Positions 38,355 through 48,337 of a stretch of 64,000 bases of DNA are shown here, in pieces. Location: positions 124,001-188,000 of the forward strand of contig CAJTVT010000001.1 in the NCBI GenBank assembly GCA_910580015.1, read 5' to 3'. Source of the stretch: an uncultured Lachnospiraceae bacterium (GTDB lineage Bacteria; Bacillota; Clostridia; Lachnospirales; Lachnospiraceae). The translations under genes and the position numbers were made by a program. Each line of letters opens with the position of its first letter. Positions within the stretch are counted from its first letter, which is position 1. The notes below the pieces were generated by a model that was not told where the DNA came from, did no database searches, and saw nothing but the letters and a program-made list of their open reading frames with translations.

Positions 38355-40153
38355 CACTGCTCCTTTTCTTCTTCCAAATCGATGACCAATGCAAGCTCTT
38401 CTAGCTGTTTTTCATCCACAACATTTGGAGCGTCTGTCATCAGGCAAGAAGCATCCTTTACCTTGGGGAAGGCAATCACATCACGAATAGAATCACACTT
38501 CATCATCAACATAACCATTCTGTCCAAGCCATAGGCAAGTCCTGCATGAGGTGGAACACCATACCGAAAAGCGTCCAACAAAAATCCAAACTGTTCATAG
38601 GCACTTTCTTTCGTAAAACCAAGTGCCTCAAGCATTTTTTCCTGAATATCATTTTGGTGGATTCGAACGGAGCCTCCACCCAATTCTGTTCCATTGAGTA
38701 CAATATCATAAGCCTTTGCTCGCACTGCGCCTGGATCCGAATCGATCTTATCCCAATCTTCTTCCATTGGCATTGTAAAAGGATGATGCATTGCCATAAA
38801 ACGGTTTTCTTCCTCTGACCATTCCAACAGTGGAAAGTCTGTCACCCACAAGAAATTGTATTGATTGGAATCAATCAGCTCCAACTGCTTTGCCAACTCC
38901 AGCCGAAGCGCTCCAAGAACCTCCCAGACCAGTTTATTCTTATCTGCCGCAAACAGGAGTAAATCACCTGGTTTTCCTTGCATATGCTCCACCAAAGAGT
39001 GCAATTCCTCTTCTGTCATAAACTTTGCAAAAGATGATTTATAGCTTCCATCTTCATTTACCGCAAGATACGCAAGTCCTTTGGCGCCATAACCCTTGGC
39101 AAACTCCACCAATTTATCAATTTTCTTTCTGGGCATGGCTCCTTGTCCCTTTACATTAATTCCCCGGACAGATCCGCCTTGTTCCAAAGCCCCAGTAAAT
39201 ACTCCAAAACCACAGCCCACCACAAGCTCTGACACATTTACCAGCTCCATACCAAACCGGGTATCTGGCTTGTCTGTACCAAAACGGTCCATAGCTTCCC
39301 GCCATGTCATCCGTTGAATGGGGAGATTCACTTGAACACCAATGGCCTCTCGGAACACATACTGCAAAAGACGCTCATTCAGTTCAATCACATCATCCAC
39401 ATCCACAAAGGACAATTCCATATCTGCTTGGGTAAATTCTGGCTGGCGGTCTGCACGCAGATCTTCATCGCGGAAGCAACGTGCAATCTGAAAATAACGG
39501 TCATACCCAGAACACATTAAAAGCTGTTTAAATAACTGTGGCGACTGAGGAAGCGCATAGAAATTTCCAGGATGCACACGACTTGGCACCAGATAATCTC
39601 TTGCCCCCTCTGGCGTGGATTTTGTCAAAATGGGAGTCTCAATCTCCAAAAATCCCTCCTGCGCCATAAAATTACGCAACAGCATGGCAACCTTACTCTT
39701 CATCATAAGATTTCTTTGTAAATCTGGCCTGCGCAAATCTAGATAACGGTAACGCAGACGCAGATCGTCCTTTGTCTGGGAATTTTCCTCAATGGGAAAT
39801 GGAGGCGTCTCAGATTCTGATAAAATCCGGATATTCTCTGCAATCACTTCGATATCCCCTGTTTTTAAATTCTCGTTGACAGCCGCCGTCCTTTTCTCCA
39901 CGGTACCAGTGACTGCCACCACAAACTCACTCCGCAAAGTTTCTGCCTTCGCAAATCCCTCGCTCCCCACTTTGGGCTCATCAAACACAATCTGAAGCAG
40001 GCCGGAACGGTCTCTCAGATCGATAAAGATCAGGCTTCCCAGATTTCTCCTTTTCTGTACCCAGCCCATCACAGTAACCGTTTCCCCAATATTTTCATTG
40101 GAAACTTCTGTACATCTATGTGTTCTGTGCAGCCCTTTCATTGATTCTGCCAT
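38354..40153 (-). CDS. aspS: Aspartyl-tRNA synthetase, bacterial type
   Basis: A 599-residue class IIb synthetase. An N-terminal OB-fold anticodon-binding domain (about 1-110) is followed by the catalytic core with motif 2 (FQIARCFRDEDLRADRQPEFTQAD) and motif 3 (GLAYGLDRMVMLM). The bacterial GAD insertion domain lies in between (about 290-420). Asp or Asx specificity cannot be decided by eye. AGGAGG lies upstream. It follows hisS by 23 bases, the usual Firmicute order. Confidence 0.97.
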   Translation of the reverse strand: MAESMKGLHRTHRCTEVSNENIGETVTVMGWVQKRRNLGSLIFIDLRDRSGLLQIVFDEPKVGSEGFAKAETLRSEFVVAVTGTVEKRTAAVNENLKTGDIEVIAENIRILSESETPPFPIEENSQTKDDLRLRYRYLDLRRPDLQRNLMMKSKVAMLLRNFMAQEGFLEIETPILTKSTPEGARDYLVPSRVHPGNFYALPQSPQLFKQLLMCSGYDRYFQIARCFRDEDLRADRQPEFTQADMELSFVDVDDVIELNERLLQYVFREAIGVQVNLPIQRMTWREAMDRFGTDKPDTRFGMELVNVSELVVGCGFGVFTGALEQGGSVRGINVKGQGAMPRKKIDKLVEFAKGYGAKGLAYLAVNEDGSYKSSFAKFMTEEELHSLVEHMQGKPGDLLLFAADKNKLVWEVLGALRLELAKQLELIDSNQYNFLWVTDFPLLEWSEEENRFMAMHHPFTMPMEEDWDKIDSDPGAVRAKAYDIVLNGTELGGGSVRIHQNDIQEKMLEALGFTKESAYEQFGFLLDAFRYGVPPHAGLAYGLDRMVMLMMKCDSIRDVIAFPKVKDASCLMTDAPNVVDEKQLEELALVIDLEEEKEQ

Positions 40154-40176
40154 GATTGTTTTCCTCCTTCATTGAT

Positions 40177-41439
40177 CTAATCTCTGTTAAAAAATTCTTT
40201 TATTTCACAATATCCTTCTGCTGCTAGCTTTTCCTTCTGAAACTTACGATTTTTATTCATCCGGGCAACCAGCACCTGTTTTCCATCTTTTCTTTGTTTT
40301 TGTGCCTCTGCAATTACCTGCACTAACTTGTCCCCAGGATAATTTTTCTCAATCAAATACGCAATCTTCTCTGACTGTCCTGGCACCTGAAAGCCACTTT
40401 CTAACAGCAGCAGAATAATTCGCTCAAATCCGATGGAAAATCCACAGGCTGGAACATCCTTGCCAGTAAATTTCCCAATCATTCCATCGTAGCGTCCGCC
40501 CCCTCCGCAGCTTCCGCCAAACTCTGGCATAGCAATTTCAAAGATAGTCCCTGTATAATAGGACATTCCCCGCACAAGAGTTGGATCAAATACCAATGCA
40601 AATTCTGCCTCTTTTGTGGCATTGACACTCTCCGCAATTTCTTTTAAGCTTCTAGCCACTTCCTCATCCAGATACTCTCCCAGCTCATTTGCCAGATAAG
40701 AGACCCCCTCTGCCACATCTTCTTTTCCCTTAAGACATTGGAAAAGGTTCAAATATTTGTCAATGGATTCCTTGGGAAATTGACTGTTCTCCAGCTCTTG
40801 TGCCACACCATCCAGGCCAATTTTGTCCATCTTATCCAAAATAATAAAGACTGTATCAAAAGATTCCTCTGAAAAACCACTGTATTTGGCCATGGCTTTT
40901 AAAATTCTCCGCTCGTTAATCCGAATCTGGAAATTTTTAAATCCTAATTTGCCCAGGGTTGTGGTGGTCGCAAGAATCAATTCAATCTCTGCAAGATTTC
41001 CAGGTTCTCCTAAAATATCAATATCACACTGCATAAACTGACGATACCTTCCCCGCTGAGGACGGTCTGCACGCCATACATTTCCCATCTGCAATGCCTT
41101 AAATGGCGCTGGTAAATCATTCGAATTATTGGCGTAAAACCGTGCCAGAGGCACGGTCAGATCGTAACGCATTCCAAAATCCACCACATCATTCTCTGTC
41201 TGCGCTGTCTCAAGATTTAATTTTTCCCCTCGTTTTAATACCTTAAAAATTAGTTTTTCATTTTCTCCTCCCTGCTTGCTGCTAAGATTCCCAATATTCT
41301 CCATGCAGGGAGTCTCAATGGGAGTAAATCCAAAGCTACGATACGTTTCCTTGATTACATTCATTACATAATCCCGGATCTGCATCTCCTCTGGTAAAAT
41401 GTCTTTCATGCCATTTACAGGCTTCTTTGCCAATGCCAT
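40177..41439 (-). CDS. hisS: Histidyl-tRNA synthetase
   Basis: A 420-residue class II synthetase. Motif 2 appears as ALQMGNVWRADRPQRGRYRQFMQCD, the histidine-specific loop as LVRGMSYYTGTIFE, and motif 3 as GFSIGFERIILLL. The C-terminal anticodon-binding domain is present. I chose the start MALAKKPVNGM because GGAGG lies 7 bases upstream, and an earlier in-frame ATG lacks one. The N-terminus (GMKDILPEE) differs from HisZ, so it is taken to be a true synthetase. Confidence 0.95.
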   Translation of the reverse strand: MALAKKPVNGMKDILPEEMQIRDYVMNVIKETYRSFGFTPIETPCMENIGNLSSKQGGENEKLIFKVLKRGEKLNLETAQTENDVVDFGMRYDLTVPLARFYANNSNDLPAPFKALQMGNVWRADRPQRGRYRQFMQCDIDILGEPGNLAEIELILATTTTLGKLGFKNFQIRINERRILKAMAKYSGFSEESFDTVFIILDKMDKIGLDGVAQELENSQFPKESIDKYLNLFQCLKGKEDVAEGVSYLANELGEYLDEEVARSLKEIAESVNATKEAEFALVFDPTLVRGMSYYTGTIFEIAMPEFGGSCGGGGRYDGMIGKFTGKDVPACGFSIGFERIILLLLESGFQVPGQSEKIAYLIEKNYPGDKLVQVIAEAQKQRKDGKQVLVARMNKNRKFQKEKLAAEGYCEIKEFFNRD

Positions 41440-41494
41440 ATTGTCTCCTCCATTCATTGTCCTAATTCTAATCTATAGCTGGATTCTGTGCTTT

Positions 41495-43003
41495 TTAACA
41501 TAGGTTAAAATCCTGAAAAAGCACTTTCTTTCTCTCAATCATCTCATCAATCCTTCCTATATACTGGGCAACATCCTTAACGTTTTCACACCGCTCAATG
41601 CGGCCATCTGAAAATAATCGTTTTGAGATGCTTCCTGCTCCAAGAGCAAGGATCGGCTGTTTCTCCTCCATCATTAAAATATTATAAAGCCCAGCTTTCC
41701 CTGGCGCCGCATACCCCACATTTTCAAAGTTTCCTGCCATATTCTTCTGGCGATACAAATAGTAAGGAGCCAGTCCCATCATTCTCGCATAATTTGCTGT
41801 AAGTTCAATAATCTCCCAACTATTCGCCATCTCCATTCCCTGATAATCCTCTGGGAACATCTGAAATCTTGCTGCCCGCTTGAGTGCAAGAGAATGGATG
41901 GTAAGGCTGTCAGGAGACAATTTCTGAATAGCTTCCATGGTCGCCCTCACATCCACAATACTTTCTTCTGGCAGCCCTACAATCAAATCCATATTAATAT
42001 TATCAAATCCAAGTTCCCTGGCCATAGAAAAAGCTTCTACGGCTTGTTCTGGGGTATGGCGGCGTCCAATGATATCCAACGTCTGCTGTTTCATAGTCTG
42101 TGGATTAATGGAGATTCGCGAGATTCCATGATCCTTTAGCACTTTTAGCTTGTCTCTGGTAATGCTGTCTGGTCGACCAGCTTCCACCGTATATTCCGCT
42201 AAATGCTCACAATCAAAGTATTCTGCCACCTTGTCCAACAGCCAGTCCAGATGCTTTGGGGACAAAGTCGTTGGCGTCCCTCCCCCGATATAAATCGTAT
42301 TCAATTTCCTGCCACGGCATAGTTGTGCTGTAACATTAATTTCTACTTCAAGAGCATCTAGATAATCTTGGACTCTTTCTTTCCACTTTTCGATAGGAGA
42401 AGAAGAAAAAGAACAGTAAGAACAGATACTGGGACAAAACGGTATGCCAATATAAAGGCTATAACCCTCTTGGTAGTCCACCTGTTCCAGTAACTCACTC
42501 TCCCTTTTCGCAATCTCAATGCTAAGCTCTATTTTCTCAGGTGATGCAAAATAAGACTGTGCCATGTAAGCCTGAATTTCCTCATCTCCTTTTCCTTCCT
42601 CCAACATAGACATCGCTATTTTCACTGGCCGGATTCCAGTAAGAGCTCCCCAGGGCAGAACCTGTCCTGTGTATTGGGAAAGCATTTGGTACAGACATCT
42701 TTTCAGTTGATTCTTTGTCTCAATCCGCTGGGAAAAATCTGCCTCTGTGCGCCCTGTCAACCCGATATCATATCCAAAATCCTCTCTTGGCTCCAGCAAA
42801 TTAATCTCAATGCTGTCCTTTTCGCCCTCCTCCCCATTTTGGTACAAAATCTCCAAACGCAACCTGGGAGAACACTCCTGCTCTAATTTTTGGATTTTCT
42901 CCTGGTCTGCAAAAACCTTTACCTCCTCCCTGGCATAAAATGCCTTCACCAGAGAGTGAATATCATATTCAAAATTTGCTTTATTTAAGCATACAGTAAT
43001 CAT
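41495..43003 (-). CDS. hemZ: HemZ/HemN-like radical SAM protein
   Basis: A 502-residue radical SAM enzyme of the oxygen-independent coproporphyrinogen dehydrogenase family. The [4Fe-4S] cluster motif is CPSICSYCSF (three cysteines, CxxxCxxC), preceded by YIGIPF. YIGGGTPTTL and the HemN-like C-terminal region follow. The N-terminal 155 residues are the HemZ-specific extension. No other heme genes are adjacent, and the gene is usually found here in clostridia between an MBL hydrolase and hisS. Actual decarboxylase activity is unproven for many HemZ proteins. The start MITVCLNK has GAGG 10 bases upstream. Confidence 0.9.
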   Translation of the reverse strand: MITVCLNKANFEYDIHSLVKAFYAREEVKVFADQEKIQKLEQECSPRLRLEILYQNGEEGEKDSIEINLLEPREDFGYDIGLTGRTEADFSQRIETKNQLKRCLYQMLSQYTGQVLPWGALTGIRPVKIAMSMLEEGKGDEEIQAYMAQSYFASPEKIELSIEIAKRESELLEQVDYQEGYSLYIGIPFCPSICSYCSFSSSPIEKWKERVQDYLDALEVEINVTAQLCRGRKLNTIYIGGGTPTTLSPKHLDWLLDKVAEYFDCEHLAEYTVEAGRPDSITRDKLKVLKDHGISRISINPQTMKQQTLDIIGRRHTPEQAVEAFSMARELGFDNINMDLIVGLPEESIVDVRATMEAIQKLSPDSLTIHSLALKRAARFQMFPEDYQGMEMANSWEIIELTANYARMMGLAPYYLYRQKNMAGNFENVGYAAPGKAGLYNILMMEEKQPILALGAGSISKRLFSDGRIERCENVKDVAQYIGRIDEMIERKKVLFQDFNLC

Positions 43004-43022
43004 ATCATGTATTCCTCTGCAC

Positions 43023-43643
43023 CTATAAAAATGGATTCTGTCTCCGCTCCATGCCAATCGTGGTAAGATCCATATGTCCTGGATATACTTTTACCTCATC
43101 TGGCAGTACAAGCAGCTTACTTTTTATAGAACGCACAATCTGTGACATACTTCCACCCGGAAAATCTGTTCTACCCACGGACTGGCAAAATAAAGTATCT
43201 CCGCTGAACAACACTTGTTCTTTCTCCAGATAATAACAGCATCCCCCTGGTGTATGTCCAGGTGTGTGCAGCACTTTTATTTCCATTCCTGCAAGCTGTA
43301 AAAGTTCTCCATCTTTTACAAATATATCGGCATGGTAACTGTCCTGGCGCCCAATCATCGCAGACACGTTCTTCCCAGGATGATTTAGCGTATCTTTTTC
43401 TTCCTCATGGGCATATATTTTCAAATCAAAAGTCTTTGCCAGTTCCTGTGCTGCCATGACGTGATCAAAATGCCCATGCGTCAACAAGATTGCCTTTGGG
43501 ATGAGAGCTCCCAGACGAATTTTTTCCACAAGCATCTGCGCAGAATCCCCTGGATCAATGATCAACATCTCCTTTGTCTCTTCATTAATAATAAAGTAGC
43601 AGTTTGTCCCAACCTGCCCTACACAATATTGCTCAATTCTCAT
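43023..43643 (-). CDS. MBL-fold hydrolase, glyoxalase II-like
   Basis: A 206-residue metallo-beta-lactamase-fold hydrolase. Zinc motif THGHFDHV (about 55-62), then HTPGHTPGG, SGDTLF and PGHMD supply the other ligands. The protein is shorter than GloB and is typical of the YcbL/YqgX group. It is the first gene of the seven-gene operon with hemZ, hisS, aspS, HAD, luxS and mtnN. AAAGGAG lies upstream. Possible substrates are glutathione-like thioesters or other small esters. Confidence 0.92.
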   Translation of the reverse strand: MRIEQYCVGQVGTNCYFIINEETKEMLIIDPGDSAQMLVEKIRLGALIPKAILLTHGHFDHVMAAQELAKTFDLKIYAHEEEKDTLNHPGKNVSAMIGRQDSYHADIFVKDGELLQLAGMEIKVLHTPGHTPGGCCYYLEKEQVLFSGDTLFCQSVGRTDFPGGSMSQIVRSIKSKLLVLPDEVKVYPGHMDLTTIGMERRQNPFL

Positions 43644-43678
43644 AATCTGTGCGCTCCTTTCTTCCTAACAATTATCTC

Positions 43679-43707
43679 ATTATAACCCTTACCGGAAAAA
43701 TTGACCA
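43679..43707 (-). promoter_or_regulatory. Promoter of the MBL-hemZ-hisS-aspS-luxS-mtnN operon
   Basis: On the minus strand, TGGTCA, a 17-base spacer and TATAAT end about 35 bases before the MBL gene. The gaps between all seven genes are at most 55 bases, so one transcript is likely. Confidence 0.5.
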
Positions 43708-43855
43708 GATATTTTTTAAGATTCTATATTTTTTCACATTTTTCTTAAAGTTGTTCTTGCTTTTTCTCTCAATACTATATAATATATATAATGAGCGGTA
43801 CTTTTTAAGTGCAAAGAACGAACGTAACTATAACGAAAATATTGGAGTGGATATT

Positions 43856-45511
43856 ATGAACAAGAAAAACAAAAGAGTGCGACACCTTGGGCGCAAAGTA
43901 AACGGTTTAGTCATGTTTTTAATGTTGGTCAGCATGACAATTATGGTAATTCTTTGTATCTACATGTTTAACCACCAGACCATGCGAATGTTAGAAAATC
44001 GCTGTGTCAACGGTACCAATATGCTTAGCTACATGTTAGATCACTACGATTTAAGTGATGAATCTAAGACCAATGAAATGCTGGATGTGCTGAAAGAAGA
44101 AATGCGCTGTGAATTCACTGTTTTTGAAGGCAATACAAGAGCCTACACCACCATTCAGAAGGATGGACAGCGTGTTGTTGGTACACCTCTGGCGGAAGAT
44201 CTTGCACAGATCGTACTAGAAGAAGGAAAATCTTATATTGGAGAGCTTGATATTTTCGGTGTTGAATACCTTTGTTCCTATGTACCGACCAAGGACAGCT
44301 CTGGCAATGTAAATGGCCTTATTTTTGCAGGAGTCTCCATGACAGAAGCTTCCGAGGAGATTGACCTTACAATTAAGCTTTCTTGTGCTGCTGGAATTAC
44401 ATTAGTTTTGATCAGCGTATTGATCATGTCAATCTTTATTAGAAATGCTGTTTCTCAGCCGCTCTCCAAGATTACAAAGCTTGCCCAGACCATTTCTAAC
44501 GGAGATTTAGGACTTGAAAGAGGCGAAAATTTAACGGTAGATTTTGATTCCAATGACGAAATTGGCGTTCTTTCGGTAGCTTTTGAAAACACTATCCAGA
44601 GACTTCGAAGTTATATTGGGGAGATTTCTTCCATTTTGCAAGAGATTTCCAAAGGAAATCTGACCTCTTCCATTACCCAAGACTATGTGGGCGATTTCTC
44701 TTCTATCAAAAATTCTATGGAGGGAATTCTCACAAAGCTGAATGGCACCATGTCTCAGATTATGGAGAGTTCCGATTATGTCTCAAATGGTTCTACACAA
44801 ATGTCTATGGGTGCACAGGCATTAAGCCAAGGCGCGGTAGAACAGTCCAGCGCGGTAGAAGAACTGGATGGAAGCATCCAAAAGATCTCCCACCATGTAG
44901 GACAGACCGCTGAAAACGCTCAGGAAGCCAGCAAAAAAGTGGAATTCCTCAGTGAACAAATTACCGAGAGCAACCAAAAGATGCAGGAAATGATTCAAGC
45001 AATGCAGGATATTAATGATAGCTCCAACGAAATCAGTAAAATTATCAAAACGATTGAAAATATTGCTTTGCAGACCAATATCCTTGCCTTAAACTCCGCT
45101 GTAGAAGCTTCTAGAGCTGGGGAAGCAGGAAAGGGATTTGCAGTGGTTGCCAAGGAAGTACGAGAATTGGCAGGAAAGAGTTCCAATGCGTCCAAGTCTA
45201 CGACAGAATTGATTGAGCGTTCCATTACAGCAGTGGAATATGGTTCGAAAATTGCTAATGAGACTGCTGCTCAGCTTGCATCGGTAGTCGCAAATGCCAA
45301 TGAAATTGTAGAAACTACCGTTCAGATTGCGAATGCAGCCCAAATTCAGGCAGATTCCGTGGCACAGGTTCAGGAACGGATTAGTCAAATATCTGGTGTC
45401 GTACAGACGAATTCTGCTACCGCAGAACAGAGTGCCGCAACCAGTGAAGAACTCAGTGCTCAGGCTGGTCTTCTGAAAAACCTGATTGATATGTTCCATC
45501 TTCGTAAATAA
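43856..45511 (+). CDS. Methyl-accepting chemotaxis protein, single-Cache sensor
   Basis: A 551-residue chemoreceptor. Helix 1 covers about 18-42. The extracytoplasmic part (about 43-180) looks like a single Cache domain ([18 protein letters not shown], then [22 protein letters not shown]), so small organic acids or similar ligands are likely. Helix 2 is about 182-205, followed by HAMP and the signalling hairpin with tip [19 protein letters not shown]. No CheR pentapeptide at the C-terminus. GGAG lies 9 bases upstream. The gene sits on the opposite strand between rel and the MBL gene, a pair normally adjacent in clostridia. Confidence 0.92.
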   Translation: MNKKNKRVRHLGRKVNGLVMFLMLVSMTIMVILCIYMFNHQTMRMLENRCVNGTNMLSYMLDHYDLSDESKTNEMLDVLKEEMRCEFTVFEGNTRAYTTIQKDGQRVVGTPLAEDLAQIVLEEGKSYIGELDIFGVEYLCSYVPTKDSSGNVNGLIFAGVSMTEASEEIDLTIKLSCAAGITLVLISVLIMSIFIRNAVSQPLSKITKLAQTISNGDLGLERGENLTVDFDSNDEIGVLSVAFENTIQRLRSYIGEISSILQEISKGNLTSSITQDYVGDFSSIKNSMEGILTKLNGTMSQIMESSDYVSNGSTQMSMGAQALSQGAVEQSSAVEELDGSIQKISHHVGQTAENAQEASKKVEFLSEQITESNQKMQEMIQAMQDINDSSNEISKIIKTIENIALQTNILALNSAVEASRAGEAGKGFAVVAKEVRELAGKSSNASKSTTELIERSITAVEYGSKIANETAAQLASVVANANEIVETTVQIANAAQIQADSVAQVQERISQISGVVQTNSATAEQSAATSEELSAQAGLLKNLIDMFHLRK

Positions 45512-45668
45512 ACGATTCAAACAGAATGTCAAGTGGTCGATTAGACTCGTGTTGTATATAAACTTGTGTACCATCTGTATGAACATCGGCTAATTGCGTA
45601 GAATAACACAAATCTTCGTACATAACAAGATTTGCAGAGATGACTTTGAACATAATTATTATAATCGT

Positions 45669-45703
45669 GGGTTCACGCAGAGATAGAAATTCTGTGTGAG
45701 CCC
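45669..45703 (+). terminator. Hairpin after the chemoreceptor gene
   Basis: GGGTTCACGCAGA pairs with TCTGTGTGAGCCC (13 bp with two G-T pairs). A weak T stretch follows. Likely the receptor's terminator. Confidence 0.6.
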
Positions 45704-45744
45704 ATATTATTTAAGAACAACAAATCCTGCAAAGCAGAATTTTC

Positions 45745-45953
45745 CACCTGTGATGGGTCGCTTAGCGACATAGCTCATTTAAAACAGGAAAAGACGCCTT
45801 ATTTAAATATACAAGCGTCTTTTCCTGTATTATTGTGTGCAACATGTTTTTCACCTGTGACAGGTCGCTTTAGCGACATATTATTTAAAACAGAAAAAGA
45901 CGCCTTATTCAAATATACAAGCGTCTTTTCCTGTTATTATTGTGTACAACATG
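45745..45953. repeat. Two tandem 102-bp copies of a terminator cassette
   Basis: Copy 1 (45745-45845) and copy 2 (45852-45953) share CACCTGTGA, a GTCGCTTAGCGAC hairpin, a long AGACGC...GCGTCT hairpin with flanking AAAA/TTTT, and the end ATTATTGTGT-CAACATG. The repeat period is 107 bp. The long hairpins are good terminators in either direction and sit right at the rel stop codon. The cassette has therefore been duplicated. Confidence 0.8.
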
Positions 45954-45954
45954 A

Positions 45955-48273
45955 CTACCCCCTGGTCCGCTCAATCTCAATTACACTTTCCACTTGACGT
46001 ATCTTATCTATCACACTGTTCAATTCATCTTTGCCTTTTGTTCGAAAAGCAAGCGTAATGGTAGCAATTTCTTGTTTGCTGGTATTCGAATTAACGGAAA
46101 CAATGTCAATTTTTCGCTCCGCTAATAGCTGTGTAATATCTGTAAGAAGTCCGGTACGATTATTGCCAAATATTTTGATCTCCGCCATATATCGGCTGTC
46201 TTCTCCTCCATTCGTCTGCCATTCTGCGTCCAACAGACGCATCTGATCTAAATCCGAAAGATTAAGGACGTTGATACAATCGGTCCGATGAATGGAAATT
46301 CCTCTTCCTCTGGTGACAAATCCGACAATCTCATCCCCTGGTACTGGGGCACAACAGCGAGAAAAACGAACTGCCACATCATCGATCCCCTTGACCACAA
46401 TCCCGCTCTTGGTACGCATACTGATGCGCTTCTCTTTGTTACCAGAAGAGGACACTTCCTGTCCCATATTTTTGAGAATATCTTCATCCGTGATTGCTAA
46501 TCTGTGTTCTTCCTGGTAATATTCCATCATTTTGTTGACAATCTGGCCTTCCTTCAGACCTCCATGGCCCACCGCTGCCAAAACGGACTCCCAATCCCGA
46601 AAACCATATTTGCTCATAATTCGGCTCTGGTAGGAAAGCTGATTCAAAGAGGGCCAATCAATATTTTTGGCTTTACAATATTGACTTATCAATTCCTTGC
46701 CTTTGGAAATATTCTCTTCTTTAAATTCACTGCGAAACCACTGATTAATCTTATTCTTTGCCTGGGTGCTTTTCACAATATTCAGCCAATCCCGACTGGG
46801 ACCTTTCGTATTTTGTGAAGTGAGAATCTCGATCCGATCTCCATTCTGAATCACACAGTCAATACTTACCAGCTTGCCATTGACCTTCGCACCGATCATT
46901 TTATTTCCTACAGCAGAATGAATACTGTACGCAAAGTCAATCGGGCAAGAACCATTTGGTAAATTCTTAACATCTCCAGTGGGTGTAAAACAGAACACTG
47001 TATCTGAAAAAAGATCCAAATCACTCTTTAACAGACTTAAAAACTCCCGATTATCTGACATATCTTTCTGCCACTCCAAGATTTGACGAAGCCAGCTTAA
47101 CTTCTCCTCCTCTTGATTTTTTTCAACGTTTTTATTGCCATTGGATGCTTCTTTATATTTCCAATGGGCTGCTATTCCATATTCTGCTGTACGGTGCATA
47201 TCATAAGTTCGAATTTGTATTTCAAAAGGCTGTCCCGTGGGACCAATCAAAGAAGTGTGGAGGGACTGATACATATTTGGCTTAGGCATAGCGATATAAT
47301 CCTTGAATCTACCCGGAATAGGCTTATAGAGTTCATGGATGACTCCCAATGCCGCATAACAGTCTTTTACAGAATTTACAATAATACGAATGGCAAACAA
47401 ATCAAAGATCTGTTCCAGAGTCTTACCTTGGTTGACCATTTTCTTATAGATACTAAAGAAATGTTTGGCGCGTCCGTCAATAGATGCCTTGATTCCCGCG
47501 CTTTTTACTTGTTTTTTAACTTCCCCTACCAATTGTGCAATATACTCTTCCCTGGCGCTTTTTCGAAGGGCGACCTTCTCCACCAGATCATAATATGCCT
47601 CTGGCTCCAAATATTTCAAAGAAAGATCGTCCAGTTCAATTTTAACTTTAGAAATGCCAAGACGCTGCGCAATGGGGGCATAGATATCCATCGTCTCCCT
47701 TGCTTTCTCCCTCTGTTTCTCTGGCTTCATATACTTTAATGTTCTCATATTATGAAGTCGGTCAGCCAGCTTAATTAAGATAACACGGATATCCTTTGCC
47801 ATGGCTAAAAACATTTTACGCATATTTTCCGCCTGGACTTCCACTTTATCTGCTTCGTAAGGAAGCTGCCCCAGCTTGGTAACACCATCCACCAAAAGCG
47901 CCACTTCCTGGCTGAACTCTTTTGCAATCTCTTCTTCTGTCATAACGGTATCTTCCACCACATCATGAAGGATTCCCGCCACAATGGTTTCTTTGTCCAG
48001 TTCCAATTCTGCAAGGATAATGGCCACACACAGAGGATGGATGATATATGCCTCTCCTGACTTACGCACTTGCCCCTTATGGGCTTCATCCGCAATCTTG
48101 TATGCCTTCTCAATCAGGGAAATATCCGCAGAGGGATGATATCTCCTCACACTTGCAATTAACTCCTCATATAAGCTCTCTGGACTCACAAATTCCTTGG
48201 TGGGCTTAATATGATCATTTTGCATTTCCAGGTTCTGCTGTTCTTCCAGTTGATTTTTTTTCATGTTTTCCAT
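45955..48273 (-). CDS. relA: Bifunctional (p)ppGpp synthetase/hydrolase Rel
   Basis: A 772-residue RSH protein of the stringent response. The HD hydrolase domain has an intact HDVVED (about 105-110). The synthetase domain has FKDYIAMPKPNMYQSLHT with the catalytic region following. TGS (about 400-460), zinc-finger-like (RCCAPVPGDEIVGFVTRGRGISIHR region) and C-terminal ACT domains are present. Both activities are expected. I start at MENMKKNQ, because GGAG lies 8 bases upstream; a start two codons earlier is only 2 bases from it. The tandem terminator cassette follows at once. Confidence 0.95.
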   Translation of the reverse strand: MENMKKNQLEEQQNLEMQNDHIKPTKEFVSPESLYEELIASVRRYHPSADISLIEKAYKIADEAHKGQVRKSGEAYIIHPLCVAIILAELELDKETIVAGILHDVVEDTVMTEEEIAKEFSQEVALLVDGVTKLGQLPYEADKVEVQAENMRKMFLAMAKDIRVILIKLADRLHNMRTLKYMKPEKQREKARETMDIYAPIAQRLGISKVKIELDDLSLKYLEPEAYYDLVEKVALRKSAREEYIAQLVGEVKKQVKSAGIKASIDGRAKHFFSIYKKMVNQGKTLEQIFDLFAIRIIVNSVKDCYAALGVIHELYKPIPGRFKDYIAMPKPNMYQSLHTSLIGPTGQPFEIQIRTYDMHRTAEYGIAAHWKYKEASNGNKNVEKNQEEEKLSWLRQILEWQKDMSDNREFLSLLKSDLDLFSDTVFCFTPTGDVKNLPNGSCPIDFAYSIHSAVGNKMIGAKVNGKLVSIDCVIQNGDRIEILTSQNTKGPSRDWLNIVKSTQAKNKINQWFRSEFKEENISKGKELISQYCKAKNIDWPSLNQLSYQSRIMSKYGFRDWESVLAAVGHGGLKEGQIVNKMMEYYQEEHRLAITDEDILKNMGQEVSSSGNKEKRISMRTKSGIVVKGIDDVAVRFSRCCAPVPGDEIVGFVTRGRGISIHRTDCINVLNLSDLDQMRLLDAEWQTNGGEDSRYMAEIKIFGNNRTGLLTDITQLLAERKIDIVSVNSNTSKQEIATITLAFRTKGKDELNSVIDKIRQVESVIEIERTRG

Positions 48274-48337
48274 ACACATTTCTCCATCTTACCCGTCTCT
48301 TGCTATTTCCCCATATGTACCTTCATTTTCGTTTGAG

